From assembly GCA_030611945.1 (NCBI GenBank), contig JAUWOV010000035.1, positions 1 to 18,051 of the forward strand: a stretch of 18,051 bases of DNA. The letters run 5' to 3'. Each line of letters begins with the position of its first letter. Positions within the stretch are counted from its first letter, which is position 1. Under the pieces are notes generated by a model. That model saw nothing but the letters and a program-made list of their open reading frames with translations. It had not been told where the DNA came from and did no database searches. Below, piece by piece: positions 1-7,034 of this stretch. The stretch is from a bacterium (GTDB lineage: Bacteria; JAHJDO01). Position numbers and translations under genes: made by a program.

Positions 1-1
1 A

Positions 2-481
2 TCAGGTGGTGGTAAATTTTATTTGAATGGTGATAACGATGGGAATATTCCTGCTTGGTCGACTGGTTCAAGTGGAGCTCATTGTTCTATTGGAAAGTCT
101 GGGGGTAGAAATTATTTTAGCGGCCTCATCGACGAAGTCGCAATCTATAACAGGGCTTTATCAGCATCAGAGGTTTTGGAACATTACAAAAGAGGGGCGT
201 GTAATCTGAAATTTCAGGTACGTTCAGGGAGTGCTGACCCGCCTACTGGGGATTTTGTTGGTCCTGATGGCACAACCGATACTTACTTTACTGATGCAAG
301 TGGAGAGGATATGGGTATAAATGTTTCTGATAATCAGTATTTCCAGTATAAGGCATATTTCTCCACAGAGAATAAAAGGTATACTCCGGAGCTTCACAGT
401 GTTACAATTACATATGGTTCAGATGAAGGTGGCGGAGTGAGTGGAGCATATATCTACCAGTGGGAGGAAGTCTTTGAATGA
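2..481 (+). CDS. LamG-domain protein of the pilus operon (5' end outside window)
   Basis: The reading frame is open from base 2, so the N-terminus lies upstream of the window. The visible first third ends with the usual close of a concanavalin A-like LamG domain, seen as FSGLIDEVAIYNRALSASEV, a fold used for binding carbohydrate or protein ligands. A second beta-rich stretch follows, ending in FQYKAYFST and LHSVTITYG, a type often found after LamG modules in secreted proteins of uncultivated bacteria. Its TGA overlaps the ATG of the PilX-like gene (ATGA), so it is the upstream member of the T4P operon. A role as a pilus-associated minor pilin or adhesin is inferred from this position; the N-terminus that would show a prepilin signal is missing. 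Domain call secure, role moderate. Confidence 0.8.
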   Translation, partial: SGGGKFYLNGDNDGNIPAWSTGSSGAHCSIGKSGGRNYFSGLIDEVAIYNRALSASEVLEHYKRGACNLKFQVRSGSADPPTGDFVGPDGTTDTYFTDASGEDMGINVSDNQYFQYKAYFSTENKRYTPELHSVTITYGSDEGGGVSGAYIYQWEEVFE

Positions 482-861
482 ATGAAAGGGGAGTTATTCT
501 TCTGATTTGTCTGATAGTGATGGTAGCTCTGCTGCTTCTTGGCTCTGCTCTCTTGGTTATGACACAGAGTAACTATATTTCAGCAGGCGTTGAAAGAGAT
601 GAAAAAAGAGCTTTTTATGTTGCTTTTGCGGGTATAGAGAGGGCAGTCTATGAGTTGAATCAGGATAATGACTGGAGTGATGGAACCCCTTCTTCAGCTC
701 TATATACAGATGAATCTCTGAATTATGAGGCAGAAGATGTTACCTATACGGGGACATATACAATTGTGCTGACAAACAGGTCAAAAAATGATATAAGGAT
801 AATATCCACTGGCAAGATGAATAACAGTAAAAGGAAAATAAATGTGAGGGTAACAAAATGA
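478..861 (+). CDS. PilX-like minor pilin / prepilin-like protein
   Basis: This 127-residue protein starts with a short charged leader MNERG followed by a hydrophobic helix of about 22 residues (GVILLICLIVMVALLLLG), then a polar region with ERDEKRAFYVAFAGIERAVYEL. That layout matches PilX N-terminal-type minor pilins, which prime pilus assembly at the inner membrane. Cleavage by prepilin peptidase after Gly5 is predicted. The Glu normally at position 5 of the mature pilin is absent, as in PilX/GspK-type tip pilins, which fits a tip rather than a shaft role. Start and stop overlap both neighbours by 4 nt (ATGA), so translation is probably coupled. Exact family assignment (PilX or GspK type) is uncertain. 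Confidence 0.75.
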   Translation: MNERGVILLICLIVMVALLLLGSALLVMTQSNYISAGVERDEKRAFYVAFAGIERAVYELNQDNDWSDGTPSSALYTDESLNYEAEDVTYTGTYTIVLTNRSKNDIRIISTGKMNNSKRKINVRVTK

Positions 862-1634
862 GGATAATTGCAATTGCAAATCAAAAGGGAGGCTGTGGGA
901 AAACAACAACTGCTATAAACTTAAGTGCATGTCTTACAGAAAAAGGATGCAAGACCTTATTGATTGATATGGATCCACAGTCACATGCCAGTATTGGGCT
1001 TGGCATTGATGTGGATAAACTTGAGAAATCAATGTATGAGGTTCTCGTACAACCTGATGTTGGTTTCTACAATATCATTAGAAAAACTGAGATTCCAGGG
1101 CTGGAAATAGCGCCTGCAACAATTATGTTGTCCGGAGCAGAAATTGACCTTGCAAATGCTATTGGCAGGGAAAATGTGCTCAAGGAATGTATTCAAGAGT
1201 TACAGCATCAATATGACTATGTGATAATGGATTGTCCGCCATCCTTGAGTCTGCTGACAGTAAATGCCCTAACAGCGGCTGATGATTTACTTGCACCTGT
1301 GCATACACAGTATTTTCCTCTTGAAGGGGTAAAACAGTTACTTAAAACCATAGATATAGTGAAAAGTAGACTGAACAATAAACTGAATGTTCTTGGAATC
1401 CTCCCGACACTTTTTGACAAAAGAACAAAGCTCTCCAGAGATGTTTTGAGAGGTATAAGGGACTATTTTCGCGAAAAGGCATTTAACACAGTCATAAATA
1501 ATAATATAAAATTGGCTGAAGCTCCAAGTGCGGGGAAATCTATAATCTCTTATGATAGAAGCTCTATCGGGGCAATGGATTATCAGAGTTTAGCTGAAGA
1601 GGTTATTGCGCGTGAGAAGAAAATTAGGTCTTAA
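858..1634 (+). CDS. ParA/Soj-family deviant Walker ATPase in the T4P operon
   Basis: A complete 258-residue ParA-family P-loop ATPase. The deviant Walker A motif KGGCGKTT lies at residues 10-17 with the signature Lys10; LLIDMDPQ (34-41) is the Walker A-prime segment and YVIMDCPPS (121-129) is Walker B with Asp125. Such ATPases dimerise on ATP and bind DNA or membrane to position cargo. No parB-like gene lies beside it, and it sits between pilX-like and pilM-pilN with a 4-nt overlap upstream and about 23 nt downstream. That context argues for positioning of the pilus machine rather than chromosome partition, but this is inference. It has no MinD-type amphipathic C-terminal helix that I can see; the C-terminus ends in EEVIAREKKIRS. 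Family call is very secure. Confidence 0.93.
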   Translation: MRIIAIANQKGGCGKTTTAINLSACLTEKGCKTLLIDMDPQSHASIGLGIDVDKLEKSMYEVLVQPDVGFYNIIRKTEIPGLEIAPATIMLSGAEIDLANAIGRENVLKECIQELQHQYDYVIMDCPPSLSLLTVNALTAADDLLAPVHTQYFPLEGVKQLLKTIDIVKSRLNNKLNVLGILPTLFDKRTKLSRDVLRGIRDYFREKAFNTVINNNIKLAEAPSAGKSIISYDRSSIGAMDYQSLAEEVIAREKKIRS

Positions 1635-3267
1635 GAAGGATGTTTTTTCCGTACTGGGGAAGAGGTCTGAAAAAGCGTTAAAGAAAACAGGTCTGAGCAA
1701 AGAAGTATCCTCTATATTCAGTCAAAAGAAAGAAGAGAAAGTCTCATCTGTTCTCAAGAAGAGCTCCCCTGAAATACTGTCAATAGAGACATCAGTTGGC
1801 ACAAGATACAAAAAATCAAGAGACGTTCTTGGAGTAGACATTAGCGATGGGGCGGTAAAAGTAGTCTGGTTTTCAAAGAATGGCGTTTTGAACGCTGCGA
1901 TGAGTGAATTGCCTGCAGCTCTTTCTGGAGATAAGTGGTTCAGAGCGGTTGGCAGTGCAATAGGGAAAATTCTGAAGGAACATAAAGTAAAGGGGAGAAA
2001 AGCTAACTGTACCATCTCTGGTTCATTTGTATTCTTTCGCCAGATTAAGCTGCCGCGGATGGAAGGAGAAGAATTAAAGCAGACAATCAGATGGGAGACA
2101 AAAAAATTTCTTCCAGGTGGCGGAGACGATGTAGTTGTAGATTTCGTTGTCCTGAGAGAAATCACCGAGAGAGGAATGAACAAAGAAGAGTTGCTGATAG
2201 CTGGTATGAAAAGGGCAGACTTTTTAAAGTTAATATCTTCTCTTGGTGATAACAGCATCAAACTTTTAAAAGTTGATATAGTGCCATTTTCTATCCTGAA
2301 TGCTTTTCTTGAAACTGAACATAGCAATGATACAACTGCGCTTGTTGATATAGGGGCAAAAGAGGCAAATATTACAGTCGTAAGAGAGGAATCCCTTCTT
2401 TTTACGCGCCAGGTTCAGATTGGAGGGGACAGTTTTACAAAAGCTCTCTCAGATAATTTCTCTTTATCCTCTCAGAAAGCAGAACGTCTTAAGAAGGAAA
2501 AGGATTTGTTTTCTTCAGAATCAAGGGAATTTCCCGTAATCAGACCTGTTCTTGAACATCTTCAGCGGGAACTGGAACGCTCCTTTAACTCTTTTACTGC
2601 ACAGGGTGAGGAGTATGTAAGTAAAATATTAATGAGTGGCGGAGGCGGGAAGCTCAAAGGACTGGATGCTTATTTAAGTGAAAAAACAGGGTTGCAGGTG
2701 AAGATCATTGAACAACCGGCTTCACAATTTGTTACAGCGGCAGGAGCAGCTTTCAGCAGGATTGATGGAATAAATCTCCTCTGTCCCAGGATTAAAACCA
2801 GGAAGAAGTTAAAAGTGTCCATAAAAACTGCTTTCGTTATTGGTGCCCTGGGATTGGTTCTTATCTATAGCGCGCTTTTGGGAACAAAAGCTTATCTGAG
2901 AAAACAATTGCAGAACGAGAAATCGCAGCTTTTGAATTCAGAACCTCTTGTGCAAAAGGCCCGCAAAACAATAGCTCTAAGGGAACTTACTGGCAAACGT
3001 TCTCCATGTCTAAAAATACTTCAGGAGCTCAGGGGTCTCATTCCAAGAAATGTCTGGACTACAGAACTTAGATTTGATGAAGGGGCCAATCTCAAAATAA
3101 AAGGAAGAGCCCTTTCAAATATTGAGGCAACACAATTCTTAAAGAGATTACAAAGTTCAAAACTTGTTAAGAAAGCTCAGTTGGGTAGCATTAAGCAAAT
3201 GAAAAGCACTAAGAGGAAAATAGTGATTTTTGAAATTCACTGCCTTATCAAGAGAGGACAAAGATAG
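1612..3267 (+). CDS. PilM-PilN fusion, T4P inner-membrane assembly platform
   Basis: One frame encodes what are normally two proteins. After a Lys-rich N-terminal extension of about 70 residues comes an actin-like PilM domain beginning VLGVDISDGAVKVVW, with TALVDIGAKEANITVV and SGGGGKLKGLDAYL as nucleotide-binding segments. Near residue 387 the PilN cytoplasmic peptide appears as INLLCPR, followed by one TM helix (about 407-425), a coiled segment and a PilN periplasmic domain ending ...VIFEIHCLIKRGQR. In the separate proteins PilM grips this INLLP-like peptide; here it sits at the joint. I chose GTG at 1612 because GAAGAGG at 1596-1602 is 9 nt upstream; TTG at 1606 would put it too close. The stop overlaps the GTG of pilO by one base. 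Confidence 0.92.
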   Translation: MRRKLGLKKDVFSVLGKRSEKALKKTGLSKEVSSIFSQKKEEKVSSVLKKSSPEILSIETSVGTRYKKSRDVLGVDISDGAVKVVWFSKNGVLNAAMSELPAALSGDKWFRAVGSAIGKILKEHKVKGRKANCTISGSFVFFRQIKLPRMEGEELKQTIRWETKKFLPGGGDDVVVDFVVLREITERGMNKEELLIAGMKRADFLKLISSLGDNSIKLLKVDIVPFSILNAFLETEHSNDTTALVDIGAKEANITVVREESLLFTRQVQIGGDSFTKALSDNFSLSSQKAERLKKEKDLFSSESREFPVIRPVLEHLQRELERSFNSFTAQGEEYVSKILMSGGGGKLKGLDAYLSEKTGLQVKIIEQPASQFVTAAGAAFSRIDGINLLCPRIKTRKKLKVSIKTAFVIGALGLVLIYSALLGTKAYLRKQLQNEKSQLLNSEPLVQKARKTIALRELTGKRSPCLKILQELRGLIPRNVWTTELRFDEGANLKIKGRALSNIEATQFLKRLQSSKLVKKAQLGSIKQMKSTKRKIVIFEIHCLIKRGQR

Positions 3268-3776
3268 TGATAAAGCTAAAAAGAGAACAAGTACTTCTGG
3301 CTATTGTCACGGTTCTCATTCTGAGTATACTTTTTAAGTTTGTATATCAGCGGGAAATAAGAAAAATAGTCACATTAAAAAGCCAGTTTACAGAAACTTC
3401 ACAGGAATTAAAATACGCCAATATACTGCTTCAACAGAAAATCAGCAAAAACACAGAGAGAGAACTTGAAGAAAGGTTTGCTAGGGAAAATGAAGTTAAT
3501 GATATTCTATCCTTTCTGACAGAATCTGCTCAGGCGAGCGGAATCATACTGGGTTCAATCAAACAGAGAGAAACTGCAAGAAAGGAGTTCTATGAGGACA
3601 TTCCCATAGAAATAGAACTTTCTGCAGAGTATGGGGAAATACTGAATTATCTCGACAAAATTGCTGCATTCCCAAAACTTTTGCAAATAGACAACCTTGA
3701 AATTATAAGGGATGAAACAATACTTCCACGGCTAAGGGTGAAGCTCATGGTGAGAACATATGTATTATTTGAGTAA
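3267..3776 (+). CDS. pilO: Type IV pilus alignment protein PilO
   Basis: A 169-residue bitopic protein with a short basic cytoplasmic N-terminus, one TM helix at about residues 8-26, a coiled-coil stretch (about 30-80) and a compact alpha/beta periplasmic domain. The signature segment IELSAEYGEILNYLDKIAAF followed by PKLLQIDNLEI is typical of PilO. PilO pairs with PilN to form the alignment complex between the inner-membrane platform and the PilP-PilQ channel. It starts with GTG, its first base being the last base of the PilM-PilN stop (TAGTG), so coupled translation is likely. Its 3' end overlaps the next gene by 17 nt. Identification rests on sequence style plus unambiguous order in the operon. 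Confidence 0.88.
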   Translation: MIKLKREQVLLAIVTVLILSILFKFVYQREIRKIVTLKSQFTETSQELKYANILLQQKISKNTERELEERFARENEVNDILSFLTESAQASGIILGSIKQRETARKEFYEDIPIEIELSAEYGEILNYLDKIAAFPKLLQIDNLEIIRDETILPRLRVKLMVRTYVLFE

Positions 3777-4209
3777 GCGAGTAAAATTTATCATAATTGC
3801 AGGGCTAATTGTTGCGGGCAGTATATTGTACCTATCCTGGAAAGCTAATGTTGGGAACAAATCCTCCGGCTCCGAGGGCATTTCAGTCAGGCGCAGTAAG
3901 GAACCTGTTGTTGCAAATATTCAGGAGAAATCACCCTATCTTGAGGTAGAACGCGATCCATTCGCTTCACCTTTGAAACCGTCTGAAGAGTTGCAAATTT
4001 TTAAGAAATCACTTATTGAGGTAAAAGAGGATATAGGAATGACCCTAACAGGAATTGTCCGGCGAGGGAAGAGTTCGTCTGCAGTTGTTAATAAAAAAAT
4101 AATTCGGGTTGGCGATACAATTGAAGGGAAAAAGGTCATTGCAATTGAAAAAGGAATGGTGGTATTATCGGATGGCGAGAAAAAATATCTATTATACTTG
4201 AAAAGGTAG
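3760..4209 (+). CDS. PilP-like pilus assembly protein
   Basis: A 149-residue protein with a TM helix at about residues 8-26, a flexible linker, and a C-terminal GspC/PilP-type HR domain running from about residue 95 (MTLTGIVRRGKSSSAVVNKK to VVLSDGEKKYLLYLKR). The segment pairing GIVR with an IIRVGDTIEGKKVIAIE stretch is characteristic of this small beta-barrel. PilP links the PilN-PilO complex to the secretin. Unlike classical PilP it is anchored by a TM helix rather than a lipoprotein signal: no lipobox Cys is present, which makes it GspC-like. ATG at 3760 is preferred because GGTGAG at 3749-3754 lies just upstream; TTG at 3769 is an alternative. Stop and the secretin ATG are 2 nt apart. Confidence 0.82.
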   Translation: MYYLSKRVKFIIIAGLIVAGSILYLSWKANVGNKSSGSEGISVRRSKEPVVANIQEKSPYLEVERDPFASPLKPSEELQIFKKSLIEVKEDIGMTLTGIVRRGKSSSAVVNKKIIRVGDTIEGKKVIAIEKGMVVLSDGEKKYLLYLKR

Positions 4210-4211
4210 AA

Positions 4212-5531
4212 ATGTTTAATAAATGGTTGAGATTTTTGTGTATTTTCGTTTTATTGGTCATAGCCCAGGAATGTTTTCCACAGATGCATAAAGAGAGTAT
4301 TGAGGAACAGCTCATAACAATGGATTTTAATGAAGCTGAAATAGGTGATGTGCTTCGGATACTTTCTGAAGAATACAAGTTGAATATCATTGCAGGAAAG
4401 GACATAGTGGGAAAGGTGACTGTAAGTTTTGCAGGGGTTAAAATTGATGATGCGCTCTCGTCCATACTAAAAACAAATGGATATGACTATGTAAGAGAAG
4501 GTAATATCATCAGAGTGATAAAACTTGGGCAGGCAGGAGTTGAAAGAATTACTAGAATTTTTACTCTCAAATATGTGGATGCCGAGGATATTAAGAAGTC
4601 TATAAGTGGTATGATTACTCAATATGGACAGATTGAAACTATGGCGCGAACTAAAGGTATTGGAAGTGAGAAGACAGAAGGCAGGTCAAATGTGCTTATA
4701 ATTACTGATATTCCGTCCAACGTGAAAAAGCTGGAACAGACAATAAGTCAGCTTGACAAAACAGTTCCACAGATAATGATTCAAGCCAGGATTATGGAGG
4801 TATCAGTAAATGATGAGAAAGATTTAGGAATTAACTGGAATCTGGAAGCATCTGTAGGAGGAGCGAGCAGACCGACTACTTTCCCATTTGATAATAAAAA
4901 AGCTCTGCATAGCAGATACTTGCAGGGCGCTTTTCCTGCCATTGCAAGTGGTGATTTTACATTTGGAACATTATCATTTGGTAATCTTACTGCTGCTCTC
5001 AAGTTACTTGAAACAAAGGTTAGCACTAATCTTATATCTTCGCCTAAAATTACAACACTTGATAACCAGGAAGCAAGCATACATGTTGGGGACATTGTTC
5101 CTATTCCCAAATATACCTACAACGATGAGAGGGGTGCCTGGGAAATTACAGGATATGATGAGCAGGAAGTTGGGATAACTCTCAAGGTTACTCCGCATGT
5201 GAGCGGTGAATATATTGTTATGACTGTTTTGCCTGAAATAAGTGAGATTACAGGCTGGGTAAAAGGTCCTTCAGGGGAAAACGAAAAGCCAATGCTTTCT
5301 ACAAGACGTACTGATACACAGGTCAAAGTAAAGAATGGGGAAACAATAGTTATTGCAGGTCTAATAAAGGAGAAGGAGATAAAGACAGTTTCAAAGGTTC
5401 CTATTCTTGGCGATATTCCTCTTCTTGGGTTTTTTTTCAAAAGGCACAATCCTGTAAAAGAGAAAATTGATCTGTTGATTTTCCTCACTCCATATATTCT
5501 GACAGATGAAAAAACAAAGGAAAAGCTTTAA
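4212..5531 (+). CDS. pilQ: Outer-membrane secretin (PilQ-like, short form)
   Basis: This 439-residue protein forms the outer-membrane pore for the pilus. An N-terminal signal peptide (about 1-23, WLRFLCIFVLLVIA core) is followed by an STN/N0 domain (about 33-98, ITMDFNEAEIGDVLRILSEE), one N1 domain (about 112-190, ERITRIFTLKYVDAEDIKKS) and the secretin domain proper from about residue 195. In the latter LISSPKITTLDNQEASIHVG, EVGITLKVTPHV, VKNGETIVIAGLI and PILGDIPLLGFFF are the classical conserved blocks. It is much shorter than proteobacterial PilQ (about 700 residues) because peptidoglycan-binding AMIN domains are missing. It is the last gene of the operon; a 370-bp non-coding gap follows. 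Its presence proves a double-membrane cell. Confidence 0.94.
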   Translation: MFNKWLRFLCIFVLLVIAQECFPQMHKESIEEQLITMDFNEAEIGDVLRILSEEYKLNIIAGKDIVGKVTVSFAGVKIDDALSSILKTNGYDYVREGNIIRVIKLGQAGVERITRIFTLKYVDAEDIKKSISGMITQYGQIETMARTKGIGSEKTEGRSNVLIITDIPSNVKKLEQTISQLDKTVPQIMIQARIMEVSVNDEKDLGINWNLEASVGGASRPTTFPFDNKKALHSRYLQGAFPAIASGDFTFGTLSFGNLTAALKLLETKVSTNLISSPKITTLDNQEASIHVGDIVPIPKYTYNDERGAWEITGYDEQEVGITLKVTPHVSGEYIVMTVLPEISEITGWVKGPSGENEKPMLSTRRTDTQVKVKNGETIVIAGLIKEKEIKTVSKVPILGDIPLLGFFFKRHNPVKEKIDLLIFLTPYILTDEKTKEKL

Positions 5532-5560
5532 ACTACGGAGTTCTGTTTTCTCAAAATAGG

Positions 5561-5574
5561 ACATTTCTAAATGT
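5561..5574. repeat. Short palindrome downstream of the secretin gene
   Basis: ACATTT and AAATGT form a perfect 6-bp inverted repeat around a 2-nt centre, about 30 nt after the secretin stop and directly before the first TTGACA box. There is no following T-run, so a terminator is unlikely. It could be an operator overlapping the promoter cluster, or part of a degraded insertion-sequence end; nothing decides between these. Confidence 0.45.
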
Positions 5575-5576
5575 GC

Positions 5577-5632
5577 TTGACACAAACTATGCTTGACATT
5601 TTTCTTGACAGATAATATCTTTCTGCTATCAT
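5577..5632 (+). promoter_or_regulatory. Sigma-70-type promoter with three TTGACA boxes
   Basis: TTGACA occurs at 5577-5582, 5593-5598 and 5605-5610. The third is followed after 16 nt by TATCAT at 5627-5632, preceded by TG one base upstream (extended -10), giving a convincing bacterial promoter. The other two boxes have no good -10 at the right distance, though TAATAT at 5613-5618 lies 14 nt after the second. No gene begins soon downstream: the next start is at 5904 and that gene has its own upstream element. The target transcript is therefore unknown, and the promoter could be a leftover from a displaced gene. Confidence 0.55.
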
Positions 5633-5865
5633 CCTAAATATAGGTTCACTTTTCATCAGAAAGGTGGACTATTTTTGTTTCTGCTTTGCACACCATTAAT
5701 CCTTCCAGATAATCGTTTCTCGTCGGTAATTTCGATTTAGTTATATATCTATTTATATACACAATTCTTTTATGCTAACCTTTATTTTCCTATATTCTAC
5801 CTTTGCCATTCTTTGCCTTATTCACTTTTTTCTTTTTAACCCTTCTTTGTTTTCGTCGGATAAAT
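5633..5865. other. Non-coding stretch, pyrimidine-rich, no gene recognised
   Basis: Together with the preceding promoter cluster this makes a 372-base gap between the secretin and the recombinase. The top strand is strongly pyrimidine-rich, with many CTTT and TTTC runs, and only very short open frames occur on either strand. TCGTCGG appears twice (near 5719 and 5854). I see no tRNA, no clear hairpin and no complete insertion-sequence end. It may contain the join between the bacterial operon and the following accessory block. Confidence 0.4.
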
Positions 5866-5866
5866 C

Positions 5867-5881
5867 CAAAAGTTTTAAATA
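5867..5881 (+). promoter_or_regulatory. Archaeal-type BRE/TATA element before the recombinase
   Basis: CAAAAG followed by TTTTAAATA (box at 5873-5881, centre about 5877) lies 27 nt before the ATG at 5904. An archaeal TATA box is centred about 26-27 nt before the transcription start, so the mRNA would begin at or beside the ATG, i.e. leaderless. No Shine-Dalgarno site is present before the ATG, which agrees. It could instead be a chance A/T-rich run, but an equivalent box at the same distance is found at 11879-11886 on the other strand. Confidence 0.5.
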
Positions 5882-5903
5882 GAACTCTTATCCATTACAT
5901 CCC

Positions 5904-6590
5904 ATGTCTTTTTTAAAAAGGTTCATCAAACTGATGAAAAGTGAACTGTTTAAGAAAAAAGGTAAAAAGAAGAGCTTTGGCTGGGTAATAGATGAAAGCA
6001 AATGCCTTAGCATAAATGAGGTTAAAAAGCTGAGATATGTGTGTAACGAGGATAGAAATATCGGCATGGGAAAGAGGAGATTTTCGCTGTTAAGGAACTG
6101 GTTTATGCTTGAATTAGGGCTTGAAGCAGGGTTAAGAGTTCAGGAGATGGCTGCTTTAAGATGCAGCAGTCTTCTTATAGATACAAAAAGGTCGTCAATA
6201 GTCTTGATAGGAAAAGGCAATAAGAAAAGAGCGGTGTGGATAAATTCTAAATTTAAGAAAACCTGCGAATTGTTTCTTAAATACAAAAAAGATTTTGGAT
6301 ACAGCATTAACGCTGAGGATTTTCTTCTGAACAACCTTAAAGGCGAGATGATAACAAAAAGAGCCTTGCAGAAATTCTTTGGAAATATTGTAAGAAAAGC
6401 GAATGTGTCAAGGCGCTATTCAATTCACTGCTTAAGGCATACTTATGCGACTTTTCTTTTAGATGCAAGCAATAATAATTACAGGTTTGTTCAGAAACAG
6501 TTGGGACATTCTTCTATAAGGACAACCCAAACTTATGCCGGTGTTATTGATTCAAAAGGCAGGAAAGCCCTTGAGAAACTTTATGAGTGA
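5904..6590 (+). CDS. Short tyrosine recombinase (Xer/phage-integrase family)
   Basis: A 228-residue site-specific recombinase with the full catalytic set: Arg78 in EAGLRVQEM, Lys104 in the beta-hairpin GKGNKKR, His175 and Arg178 in IHCLRHTYAT, His202 in QLGHSSI, and the nucleophile Tyr211 in TTQTYAGV. It would cut and rejoin DNA through a 3'-phosphotyrosyl intermediate. Normal XerC/D/A proteins are near 300 residues; here the N-terminal core-binding domain is reduced to about 30 Lys-rich residues. It could be a mobile-element integrase or an inversion switch; no flanking direct or inverted repeats were found to name a target. The upstream region lacks a Shine-Dalgarno and has an archaeal-like TATA box. 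It lies at the edge of the accessory block. Confidence 0.9.
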   Translation: MSFLKRFIKLMKSELFKKKGKKKSFGWVIDESKCLSINEVKKLRYVCNEDRNIGMGKRRFSLLRNWFMLELGLEAGLRVQEMAALRCSSLLIDTKRSSIVLIGKGNKKRAVWINSKFKKTCELFLKYKKDFGYSINAEDFLLNNLKGEMITKRALQKFFGNIVRKANVSRRYSIHCLRHTYATFLLDASNNNYRFVQKQLGHSSIRTTQTYAGVIDSKGRKALEKLYE

Positions 6591-6667
6591 ATTAGTAAAT
6601 AACATGTTCTTTAGACGTAAAAAGGATAGCAGAGTTTTAATTATAAAAGGAAGGGGGTGAAGAACTG

Positions 6668-7006
6668 ATGAAAATAAAATTTACAGCATCAATCATCACA
6701 GCAGCCTTAATTGTGCTTTGGGCAACATCGTCTTTTGCTGACATGACATCAATTAGGATTAGAAATCTTACAGAACAGGCAATATGGGTTGGAACAGGAG
6801 GTATGGGACGGCAGATACCAAGACCTAGGGATGGCATAGTAAAAGTTTACAGTATTTGCGCAAATACCAGAGCCAGTCAGAAATGGATAAAGGTAACAGC
6901 TTCTTTGGAAGGATCGAACAAAGTGGCAGAGAAGAACTATAGAAAAGGGAGTGGGAAGATTGTAAATTTCTTTCTTAGTGACTTTAGAGAACCTGAAAAA
7001 AAGTAA
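6668..7006 (+). CDS. Small secreted protein, function unknown
   Basis: A 112-residue protein with a clear Sec signal peptide: MKIKF, a hydrophobic core (ASIITAALIVLWA) and an AxA-like cleavage site SSFA before DMTS. The mature part, about 87 residues, alternates hydrophobic and polar residues as in a small beta-sandwich (TSIRIRNLTEQAIWVG), with a single Cys and no family I recognise. A very strong ribosome site, GGAAGGGGGTGA, ends 6 nt before the ATG. The next gene starts 28 nt after its stop and also encodes a small secreted protein, so the two look like a pair made together. The bacterial signal peptide contrasts with the archaeal-style promoter of the recombinase just upstream. Confidence 0.75.
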   Translation: MKIKFTASIITAALIVLWATSSFADMTSIRIRNLTEQAIWVGTGGMGRQIPRPRDGIVKVYSICANTRASQKWIKVTASLEGSNKVAEKNYRKGSGKIVNFFLSDFREPEKK

Positions 7007-7034
7007 TTTTAATCATATAAGAGGAGGATTAGAT

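Noticed and set aside
1722-2327. Long minus-strand open frame of 201 codons
   Set aside because: It lies entirely opposite the PilM part of the PilM-PilN gene, whose domain motifs are clear; no ribosome site or sensible protein composition on the minus strand.
5535-5700. Possible insertion-sequence end near the secretin stop (AGGACATTT and the palindrome)
   Set aside because: No transposase frame and no matching second end within the window; only a loose resemblance to known terminal repeats.
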